A stretch of 8,445 nt of DNA from Nitriliruptorales bacterium (lineage in GTDB: Bacteria > Actinomycetota > Nitriliruptoria > Euzebyales > Egibacteraceae): contig SLAO01000174.1 in assembly GCA_007126835.1 (NCBI GenBank), forward strand, positions 1-8,445, read 5' to 3'. The notes under the pieces were generated by a model that saw only the letters and a program-made list of their open reading frames with translations, was not told the origin of the DNA and made no database searches. Below are positions 1 through 5,848 of the stretch, piece after piece; positions within the stretch are counted from its first letter, which is position 1; each line of letters starts with the position of its first letter. A program made the translations under genes and the position numbers.

Positions 1-72
1 GACGCGCTCGAGGTCGTCGCACGGTCCGGCCACGCCGTCACGACCCCCGATGACCTGTACGCCGAGGCGTAA
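1..72 (+). CDS. C-terminal end of an unidentified plus-strand gene (partial)
   Basis: Frame 1 of the plus strand is open from the window edge to a TAA at 70-72. It reads 23 residues ending in TTPDDLYAEA, which looks like a normal acidic C-terminus. The rest of the gene lies outside the window, so no family can be named. It would converge on the VKOR-like gene, with only 17 bases between the two stop codons and no obvious terminator hairpin there. The evidence is the open frame, its ordinary composition and the fact that the minus-strand gene stops at 90. A chance open frame of this length in GC-rich DNA is quite possible. Confidence 0.4.
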   Translation, partial: DALEVVARSGHAVTTPDDLYAEA

Positions 73-89
73 ACAGGACTCGCGCTGGA

Positions 90-680
90 CTACGTGCCCG
101 GGATCGGCACGAGCGTCAGCCCGTAGACAGCGACGATCGCCATCCCGATCGCCCCGACGAACACCGCGGGCCAGACCTTGGCGGGGCTCGCGGGAGGCGC
201 CGCGGTGCCGCCGCCGAGGCGCTTGATGACGACCTCGAGGCTGAACAGGGTGGCGGTGGCGGTCGCCGAGACCATGCAGAACGGGCAGATCGCGCCGATG
301 GGACCGAGCTGGAGGTACACGAGCCCGACCGAGGACAGCAGCCCGATCACGGTGACCGGCAGCATGACCTGCTCCAGCCGGGGGTCTTTGGTAGTCAGCC
401 ACAGGGCGCCCAGCGTCATCATCGCCACGTAGTAGCCGGCGCCGACCAGCGCGAGCGGGATGGGGCCGATGTACGCCCAGCTGCTGGTCACGACCTCCAT
501 GCTTCCTTGCGGCTGGACCCCGTCGGGCAGCGGCAACGCCCACAGGTGCACCGTCGTCAGGAAGAAGGCCGCGCTCCAGCCGACCACTGCCACGGCGAGG
601 AAGGCACCGATCAGGCGGTTGACCGGGCGGGGCGGTGATCCCTGCAGCGCCTGGGTCAGGGGTTCGGTCGTCGTAGCCAT
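90..680 (-). CDS. VKOR-family integral membrane protein lacking the loop cysteines
   Basis: A 196-residue membrane protein with about five hydrophobic segments (roughly 22-42, 69-94, 104-124, 131-153, 168-189). The vitamin K epoxide reductase family is indicated by the IGPIPLALVG-GYY segment (71-84) and by ICPFCMVSA at the start of a helix, giving the CxxC pair C132/C135. Bacterial VKOR proteins usually pass electrons from DsbA-like partners to quinone and carry a second cysteine pair in the extracytoplasmic loop after the first helix. Here that loop (about 44-72) has no cysteine, and C132/C135 are the only cysteines in the protein. I chose the ATG at 680 because AGGAGG at 689-694 lies 8 bases upstream; a TTG at 725 would add 15 residues but has no such site. 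It follows the Ccs genes after a 134-base gap with its own operator-like palindrome, so it is probably regulated separately. Membership in the family is fairly sure; the reaction is not. Confidence 0.8.
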   Translation of the reverse strand: MATTTEPLTQALQGSPPRPVNRLIGAFLAVAVVGWSAAFFLTTVHLWALPLPDGVQPQGSMEVVTSSWAYIGPIPLALVGAGYYVAMMTLGALWLTTKDPRLEQVMLPVTVIGLLSSVGLVYLQLGPIGAICPFCMVSATATATLFSLEVVIKRLGGGTAAPPASPAKVWPAVFVGAIGMAIVAVYGLTLVPIPGT

Positions 681-688
681 GGGGCGGG

Positions 689-694
689 CCTCCT
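689..694 (-). promoter_or_regulatory. Ribosome binding site of the VKOR-like gene
   Basis: The minus strand reads AGGAGG, a full Shine-Dalgarno core, 8 bases before the ATG at 680. It decides the start against the in-frame TTG at 725. Confidence 0.8.
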
Positions 695-728
695 GGTCGG
701 TTGCGTCCTGTACGGGACGGAACAACCG

Positions 729-744
729 ATACCCCCGGGGGTAT
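729..744. promoter_or_regulatory. Perfect 16-bp palindrome, probable CsoR/CstR-family operator
   Basis: The sequence ATACCCCCGGGGGTAT is its own reverse complement over all 16 bases. An AT-flanked run of C followed by a run of G, with TAC and GTA ends, is the known operator form of the CsoR/RcnR/CstR family of copper, nickel and persulfide sensors. It lies 48 bases upstream of the VKOR-like start codon. On the minus strand it overlaps a TATA-like stretch (GAATATAC), where a repressor would block transcription. No convincing -35 box was found. No regulator gene of this family is in the window. The match in form is strong; which signal is sensed cannot be told from the site. Confidence 0.7.
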
Positions 745-778
745 ATTCCAGGCGGAGATGGGATGGGCGGAAATTCTT

Positions 779-800
779 TACGGCACTGCTACGGCACTGC
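779..800. repeat. Two tandem copies of an 11-bp direct repeat
   Basis: TACGGCACTGC occurs twice head to tail without mismatch, in the gap between the ccsB stop codon (815-817) and the VKOR-like gene. An 11-base period is about one helical turn, so both copies would face the same side of the DNA. It may be a regulator site or only a recent slippage duplication. Confidence 0.55.
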
Positions 801-814
801 GCCCAGGCGGTGGG

Positions 815-1975
815 CTACACGCCGGCGTAGCTGTGCAGGCCCACCACGAAGAGGTTCACGGCGTAGTACGTGACCATCAGCGCCACGAACGCGAGCACGC
901 CGATCCACGCCGCCCGGCGCCCACGCCACCCGTGGGTGGCCCGCGCGTGCAGGTAGCCCGCGTACAGCACCCAGGTGAAGAACGACCCGGTCTCCTTGGG
1001 GTCCCAGCCCCAGAACCGGCCCCAGGCCTCCTCCGCCCAGATCGCGCCTGCGATGACCGCGAACGTCCAGATGGGGAACCCGAACGCGACGGTGCGGTAC
1101 GCCACGGTGTCCAGCGTTGCGGCGGGGGGCAGGTGCGGCACGGCGTACCAGGTCAGGATCCCGACGAGCGCCGCGACCGACGCAGCGAGCAGCGCGGCCA
1201 CCGGGGCACGCCACACGACCAGCACGAACGCGAGGACGACTGCGAAGGGCACCAGGGGGAACAGCACCGGGCTCAGGACCTGCCGCTGTGCCAGGGGTGA
1301 CGCGTACCGGGCCTCGTCGGCGTCCCCGTCCAACCGGTCGTCGGGTTGCCCGTCGGCCTCGGAGGTCACCGAGGCCGCGCCCACCGTCGACCCCCCGTAC
1401 ACCGAGCCCGAGCGGGCAGCCACGCGACGCTCGGCGGTATCCTTGACCAGGTACAGCGCCGTCGCGGCGAAGGCGACCATGAAGATCGACGACGCGACCA
1501 TCGCTGCCGTGACGTGGATCTGGATCCAGTAGCTCTGCAGCGACGGGACCACCGGGCCGGGGTCGGTGTAGAGCATCAGCCCGATCGCCATCGTCACGAT
1601 CGACAAGGCCAGGACGAAGCCCATCAGGTGGCCGAGCCCGAGCCGGCGTTGCAAGACGACCAACCCGACGAGCACCGCCAGCAGCGCCAGCGCCGAGGAG
1701 TACTCGTACATGTTGGCCCACGGCACCCGGTCGGCGGCCACGCCACGCAACACGATGCTGGCCAGATGCACCGCCGCCCCCGCCAGCGCCAACGCCGTCG
1801 CCGCCTGGCCGATCCGCCGGCCCACCGTCGTGGACACGCTGGACCCGTCCGCCGCGACCCTCGTGTAGGCCATCCGGAAGAAGTAGCCCACCATCGACAC
1901 GAGGTAGGCCACCAGTGCGGTGTTGAACAGGGTGTGCGACAACGACCCGAGCTGTGCGTCGTAGAACTCTGCCAT
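815..1975 (-). CDS. ccsB: CcsB (CcsA/ResC-type) cytochrome c heme-attachment protein
   Basis: A 386-residue polytopic membrane protein of cytochrome c maturation System II. It carries the tryptophan-rich WWD signature of heme-handling proteins at about 313-329 (WAEEAWGRFWGWDPKET). Candidate heme-ligand histidines are H70, H154, H343 and H381, and the end GLHSYAGV is typical of the family. With ResB it forms the synthase that exports heme and joins it to CXXCH cysteines outside the membrane. The ATG at 1975 overlaps the TGA of resB by one base and has GAGGAG upstream, so the two are translationally coupled. Odd: between H154 and the WWD region there is an acidic, low-complexity stretch (about 186-229) followed by two extra hydrophobic segments (about 236-280), making it longer than typical CcsB proteins. 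Names vary: the same protein is called CcsA in mycobacteria and ResC in Bacillus. Confidence 0.95.
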   Translation of the reverse strand: MAEFYDAQLGSLSHTLFNTALVAYLVSMVGYFFRMAYTRVAADGSSVSTTVGRRIGQAATALALAGAAVHLASIVLRGVAADRVPWANMYEYSSALALLAVLVGLVVLQRRLGLGHLMGFVLALSIVTMAIGLMLYTDPGPVVPSLQSYWIQIHVTAAMVASSIFMVAFAATALYLVKDTAERRVAARSGSVYGGSTVGAASVTSEADGQPDDRLDGDADEARYASPLAQRQVLSPVLFPLVPFAVVLAFVLVVWRAPVAALLAASVAALVGILTWYAVPHLPPAATLDTVAYRTVAFGFPIWTFAVIAGAIWAEEAWGRFWGWDPKETGSFFTWVLYAGYLHARATHGWRGRRAAWIGVLAFVALMVTYYAVNLFVVGLHSYAGV

Positions 1976-3618
1976 CAGCGTGTCGGCTCCTCGGCTTCGG
2001 AACGGACGTCCCCGGGTTCCACCGTTGCCTCCCCGGGCTCCACTGGCCGCTGCTCGGCGCCCAAGGCCTGCGCGACATCGTCCGCGAGCGCTGCGTACTC
2101 GTCGTCGAACGCGTCCTTGCGGTGCAGCGCCACCCCGGCGAGGACGACCCTGGAGCCCTCGGGCGTGGGCCGCGCCTCGGCCCAGACTCGGCGCCGGTAA
2201 GCGTAGAGCGAGGGTATCAGCCCCGCGAGCACGAGCACCCCGGAGGCCAGCAGAATCGAGCGGCCGGGCTGGTGGCCGACCTGGAACCCCGACCACATCG
2301 TCAACTCGGAAAACCCGACCTCGATCGCGCCGTCGAGGATCTCGGCGGTCTCGCCCTCGCCGAGCTCGACGGCATCGACGCGCTCGCCGCCTTCCCGGTC
2401 GAACTCGCTGGAGGGCACCGGTCGCTCCAAGCCGAGATCACCGACCCACAGGTTGGCGAACAGCCGGGGTTCGTCGGGGGCCGGCCCGCGGTTGATCACC
2501 TCGCCGTCCTCGACCGCGAACGACGGCACGAGCAGCACCTCGAGGGCGATCTGCGGATCCGCCACCGAGACCTTGGCCACACCCGACCACGTGTCCGCGT
2601 CGGCCTGCGACAAGGTGAGCTGGTCCTCGTAGAGCATGGTGTCGCCGCTGGACACGGTGAGCAGGGGGGCCATCCCGAAGCGCATCTGGTAGACGTTCAT
2701 GCCGGCGTGCTCGAGGCGGTGGTTGACCTCTACCTCCTCGGTGCGCAGTTCCTGGCCGTCCTCAAGCACCGTGACGGTGGAGACGAACCGCTCGGGCGTC
2801 CCGTCGGGGAACCAGCCGACGTCGAAGTCGTCGAGCCGCACGGAGAAGCCGCGGTGGGCGTCCAGACCGAACAGCGGGCCCGGTTCGGCGAGGTCGTAGC
2901 TGATGCGCGTGTCGGTGAACGTCTGTCCCTCAGCGACGTTGACCTGGCCGATGAACCCGAAGGACTGGGCCACGAGGATGCCGACCAGCAGCACGTAGAA
3001 GGCCGAGTGGAAGACGAGGCTGCCGCCTTCCCGGGCGTGGCCCCGCTCGGCGGCGATCTGGGCGTCGCCCGACTCGGTCGCGTCGGCCGACACGGCGCGC
3101 CGGCGAAACCGCCGCCGGCGGAGCACCTCGTCGACGGCCGCCAGGGCCGCCTCGGGATCGCGGGTGCTGTGGTAGGCCACCGCGTTGGAGAGCTCGTCGA
3201 GCCTCCGCCCCTTGACCGGCTGGCGCCGGACGCTGCGCACGAACGCCCGCCAGCGCGGCAGCAGGCACCCGGTCAGGCTGACGAACAGCAGCACGACCAC
3301 GGTCATAAACCACCATGACCCGTAGACGTCGAAGAGGCTCAGCGCGTCGAACGCGGCCGCGACCTCGGGGCCCGGCCCTTCGATGCCGGCCCGCCACGAC
3401 TCGACGGTCGTGGGGATCACCGGCTCCTGCGGGATGAAGGTCGCCACGACCGAGGCCGCGGCCAGGCCGAACAGCAGCCACAGCGCGGTCGACATCCTGC
3501 GCAGCCGGCGCCACAGCCACTGGGCGGTCTCGATCGGTCCCAGGATCTGGGGCAGCCGGGGGCCGGGGCCGGGCTGGCCAGCCGGCGGGGCGCTGTCACG
3601 CTCGATCGTCTCGGTCAC
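1975..3618 (-). CDS. resB: ResB-like cytochrome c biogenesis protein
   Basis: A 547-residue partner of CcsB in System II heme export and attachment. Four hydrophobic segments are seen at about 45-63, 100-120, 205-224 and 455-473. The long stretch between the third and fourth (about 225-454) is the usual extracytoplasmic ResB domain. Family marks include the start of the core (STALWLLFGLAAASVVATFIP), SLTGCLLPRWRA at 114-125 with one cysteine, and FHSAFYVLLVGIL at 203-215, whose H204 matches the conserved histidine before the third helix. The start is a GTG at 3618, sharing four bases with the ccdA stop (GTGA) and lacking a clear ribosome site, which fits translational coupling. The C-terminal tail (about 525-547) is acidic and contains a short VEPGEAT/VEPGD duplication. 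The family assignment is firm. Confidence 0.95.
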   Translation of the reverse strand: MTETIERDSAPPAGQPGPGPRLPQILGPIETAQWLWRRLRRMSTALWLLFGLAAASVVATFIPQEPVIPTTVESWRAGIEGPGPEVAAAFDALSLFDVYGSWWFMTVVVLLFVSLTGCLLPRWRAFVRSVRRQPVKGRRLDELSNAVAYHSTRDPEAALAAVDEVLRRRRFRRRAVSADATESGDAQIAAERGHAREGGSLVFHSAFYVLLVGILVAQSFGFIGQVNVAEGQTFTDTRISYDLAEPGPLFGLDAHRGFSVRLDDFDVGWFPDGTPERFVSTVTVLEDGQELRTEEVEVNHRLEHAGMNVYQMRFGMAPLLTVSSGDTMLYEDQLTLSQADADTWSGVAKVSVADPQIALEVLLVPSFAVEDGEVINRGPAPDEPRLFANLWVGDLGLERPVPSSEFDREGGERVDAVELGEGETAEILDGAIEVGFSELTMWSGFQVGHQPGRSILLASGVLVLAGLIPSLYAYRRRVWAEARPTPEGSRVVLAGVALHRKDAFDDEYAALADDVAQALGAEQRPVEPGEATVEPGDVRSEAEEPTR

Positions 3619-4412
3619 AGGATCGTCTCGAAGCTGCCGATCAGCGGGCGCAGCGCGTTGATGAACTGCGCCCAAAGCCCCGTGGCGATCGCCAGGCCCA
3701 CCGCGACCAGGAACAGCCCGCCGATCACCTGCAGGTTCCGGGCGTTGCGTTGCAGGAACGACAGCGCGCCGCCGGCGCGGTGGAAGCCCAACCCGAGGGC
3801 GATGAACGGCAGCCCGAGCCCCATGGCGTACACGAACGCGAGCAGCCCCCCGCGGGCGACGTTGCCGCCCGACTGCGTCGCGGTCATGGCGAAGATCGCC
3901 GACAGGGCCGGGCCGATGCACGGCGTCCAGCCGACCCCGAAGACGAACCCCAGCGGCATCGCCCCGAGCACGCCCTTGTCCACCGCCTGGTGGGACACCC
4001 GCGCTTCTCGCCGGAGCAGGTCGAACGGCAACAGCCCCGTGAACGCCAGGCCGAAGAAGGCCACGACGAGCCCGAGCACCACCTGCCAGCGCCAGTCCAT
4101 GAACAGCACGCTGACGGCGCCGCCGAGCAGCCCGATCAGCGTGAACGGGATCGCGAAGCCGAACGTGAACAGCAAGCCGCCCGACAGCACGCGCAACCGG
4201 CCGCCGCGCTCCCCGCCCGACAGCTCGGCGCCCGACAGACCGGTCATGTACGACAGGTAACCCGGCACCAGCGGCACCACGCACGGCGACGCGAACGACA
4301 CGATGCCCGCGGCGAACGCGACCAGCATGCCGAGCAGCACGTTGGCGTTGACGACCATCTCGCAGATCGGCCCGGTGCAGGTCACCGCAGCCAGTGTGAC
4401 CAGCCCGGTCAT
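3615..4412 (-). CDS. ccdA: CcdA, thiol-disulfide electron carrier across the membrane
   Basis: A 265-residue membrane protein of the CcdA/DsbD-beta family with about six hydrophobic segments. It moves electrons from cytoplasmic thioredoxin to extracytoplasmic thioredoxin-like proteins, here most likely the TlpA/ResA protein encoded directly upstream. The two redox cysteines sit in the expected motifs: C44 in FASPCVVPLVPGYLSYMTG and C165 in GWTPCIGPALS. The ATG at 4412 shares ATGA with the tlpA stop, with GGGGAG just upstream. Odd: the first 20 residues add a C12-x4-C17 pair (TCTGPIC) before the first core helix, which CcdA does not need. A later start at residue 19 (ATG) would remove it, but the overlap favours the longer form. 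Confidence 0.95.
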   Translation of the reverse strand: MTGLVTLAAVTCTGPICEMVVNANVLLGMLVAFAAGIVSFASPCVVPLVPGYLSYMTGLSGAELSGGERGGRLRVLSGGLLFTFGFAIPFTLIGLLGGAVSVLFMDWRWQVVLGLVVAFFGLAFTGLLPFDLLRREARVSHQAVDKGVLGAMPLGFVFGVGWTPCIGPALSAIFAMTATQSGGNVARGGLLAFVYAMGLGLPFIALGLGFHRAGGALSFLQRNARNLQVIGGLFLVAVGLAIATGLWAQFINALRPLIGSFETIL

Positions 4413-5002
4413 CCGCTCCCCGCCTCGGTGTCTGGTTCGTCTGCGGCGGCCTCGTCGAGCAGCCGGTCGATGCGGCTGGCGAGTTGGGTGTCGGTGACCC
4501 GACCGAACAGCCGTGCAGCCACGCGGTGCTCGTCGTCGAGGATGATCGTCGTCGGCAGCGCGCTCGCGCCGATCCCGCCGAACGACGCCGCGATCGAGGA
4601 GTCCTCGTCGTACAGCGACGGGTACGGCTTGCCGAAGTCGCGCTCGAAGGACTGGGCGTTGGTGCGCGAGTCCCGCACGTTGACCCCGAGCAGGTGGACC
4701 CCCCGGTCGGCGTAGCGTTCATGGGTGGCGATGAGGTCGGGCGCCTCGGCGGCGCACGGGCCGCACCACGACGCCCAGAAGTTGAGCACCACCGGACCGT
4801 CGAGGGCGTCCACGGACACCTCGTCGCCGTCGAGGGTCTCCCCGGACACCGTGGGAGCCGGCTCCCGGTCGTCGACGTCGAGGTCGACCGTGCCTGAACC
4901 GCTGACGAAGCCCGCGCCGGTCTCGGTCGACGACCCACCTTGGCAGGCCGCGAGGAGCACGCCGGCGGCCAAAGTGGCGGCGAGTAGCAGGGCGCGACGC
5001 AT
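4409..5002 (-). CDS. TlpA/ResA-like thioredoxin, predicted lipoprotein
   Basis: A 197-residue thiol-disulfide protein. Residues 1-20 form a lipoprotein signal (MRR, hydrophobic core, LLAAC), so C20 is likely lipidated and the protein anchored outside the membrane. A Gly/Ser and acidic spacer follows. The thioredoxin-fold domain of the TlpA/ResA type spans about 48-185, with the active site WCGPC (C80, C83), the following AAEAP with E86, and the cis-proline P150 in ALPTTII. In System II such proteins reduce the CXXCH cysteines of apocytochrome before heme is attached and are themselves reduced by CcdA, the next gene. The ATG at 5002 has only a weak upstream AGG, which lies inside the 5007-5021 palindrome. 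It is the first gene of the tlpA-ccdA-resB-ccsB unit, matching the order of Rv0526-Rv0529 in Mycobacterium tuberculosis. Confidence 0.92.
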   Translation of the reverse strand: MRRALLLAATLAAGVLLAACQGGSSTETGAGFVSGSGTVDLDVDDREPAPTVSGETLDGDEVSVDALDGPVVLNFWASWCGPCAAEAPDLIATHERYADRGVHLLGVNVRDSRTNAQSFERDFGKPYPSLYDEDSSIAASFGGIGASALPTTIILDDEHRVAARLFGRVTDTQLASRIDRLLDEAAADEPDTEAGSG

Positions 5003-5006
5003 CGTG

Positions 5007-5021
5007 GACCTACTGTAGGTC
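5007..5021. promoter_or_regulatory. Perfect inverted repeat before the Ccs operon, candidate operator
   Basis: GACCTAC-T-GTAGGTC is a 7-bp perfect inverted repeat around one base, starting 4 bases upstream of the tlpA start codon. It covers the only purine-rich bases that could serve as a ribosome site. The TAC/GTA halves resemble operators of the BlaI/MecI/CopY winged-helix family, but the spacing is not identical to the sites I recall. It could also act in the mRNA as a small hairpin that hides the start. The gap 5003-5056 holds nothing else I can identify. Confidence 0.45.
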
Positions 5022-5056
5022 GGACAGCGGTCGGCATCTTCCCCCGGCGGTGAACG

Positions 5057-5848
5057 TCACACGCCGGCGGGGACCTTCTCCGGCGCAGCCTCCTCGCCGA
5101 GGTCTTCCTCGAGCTCTCGGCGCTCCTGGCGCTCATCCCAGCCCAGCAACGCCAGGTGCAGGGCGAACCCGCCACCAGACAGGATGATGAACACGAGGCT
5201 GGGGAACAGCGGGAAGCCCTCGTCGAAGAACCCGAACGCCAGGTAGGTGTTGTCGGGATCCTCGACCTCGCCGAGGGCGTCGGCCTCGACGTACTCAACG
5301 GCCATCATGGGCCGACCGTCGTCGCTCTCGGCGAACAGGATCGGCGTCTCGTCGACGTTTGGCACCCAGAGGTCGCCGACTTGCTCCCCGGCCTCCTCGG
5401 AGGCGAAGAAGTTGCGGATGTCCTCGATGCCGTCGTCGATCAAGTCCTCGGTGAGGTCTCCGGGAGGCTCCTCGGACCAGCCGTCGGGGTAGTCCTGAGC
5501 AACGTCGAAGGCGGGCATCTCGGCCGCGAGGCTGTCGGGCGCGAACTCGACCCACTTCGGCTGGTAGTAGTCCAGCGGCTGCCCCGGCAGGTTCGCCGGC
5601 CCGCTGTAGGGCGGCGTGCCGGGCGCCCCGAACGCCCAGAACAGGCTGATCATCAGCATGAACCCGAAGAACGACGTGGCCTGGACGAGGTAGGCGCGCC
5701 GGGTCCCGAGGTTCGAGCGCAACAGCATGAACACGCCGCCGAGCAGGAACAGGATGCCCACCGGCAAGGCGATCTGGGCTCGCCAGTCGTCGGGGGGGAC
5801 GAACTCGTCGCTCGCGAGGACGACAAGGTCGAGCAGCAGCTCGGGCAT
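5057..5848 (-). CDS. Unknown three-helix membrane protein linked to the cytochrome bc genes
   Basis: A 263-residue protein whose family I do not recognise. Hydrophobic segments lie at about 25-44, 53-74 and 214-236. The short loop between the first two is basic (RSNLGTRR), placing it in the cytoplasm. This puts the N-terminus and the large acidic domain 75-213 outside and the charged C-terminus (DERQERRELEEDL) inside. The outer domain starts with FGAPGTPPYSGPANLPGQ and is rich in Trp, Tyr, Pro and acidic residues. There is no cysteine and no CXXCH, so it binds no c-type heme. The ATG at 5848 shares ATGA with the cytochrome c stop, and AGGAGGA at 5854-5860 lies 5 bases upstream, so it is made together with cytochrome c. 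An accessory subunit or assembly factor of the bc complex is the simplest inference from context alone. Confidence 0.9.
   Translation of the reverse strand: MPELLLDLVVLASDEFVPPDDWRAQIALPVGILFLLGGVFMLLRSNLGTRRAYLVQATSFFGFMLMISLFWAFGAPGTPPYSGPANLPGQPLDYYQPKWVEFAPDSLAAEMPAFDVAQDYPDGWSEEPPGDLTEDLIDDGIEDIRNFFASEEAGEQVGDLWVPNVDETPILFAESDDGRPMMAVEYVEADALGEVEDPDNTYLAFGFFDEGFPLFPSLVFIILSGGGFALHLALLGWDERQERRELEEDLGEEAAPEKVPAGV

Noticed and set aside
704..719. Hairpin CGTCC/GGACG in the VKOR leader as a riboswitch
   Set aside because: Five base pairs only and no other structure around it; nothing matches a known riboswitch.
681..725. TTG start at 725 for the VKOR-like gene
   Set aside because: The ATG at 680 has a full AGGAGG at proper distance; the extra 15 residues are polar and would place the transcript start inside or close to the operator.
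801..815. Terminator hairpin after ccsB
   Set aside because: GCCCA-GGCGG-TGGGC forms only a 5-bp stem, overlaps the stop codon and has no T-run on the minus strand.
1954..3318. Long plus-strand open frame opposite resB (454 codons)
   Set aside because: It is antisense to the well-marked ResB gene, is rich in His, Arg and Gly with no hydrophobic segments or known motif, and has no ribosome site. Such frames are common opposite GC-rich genes.
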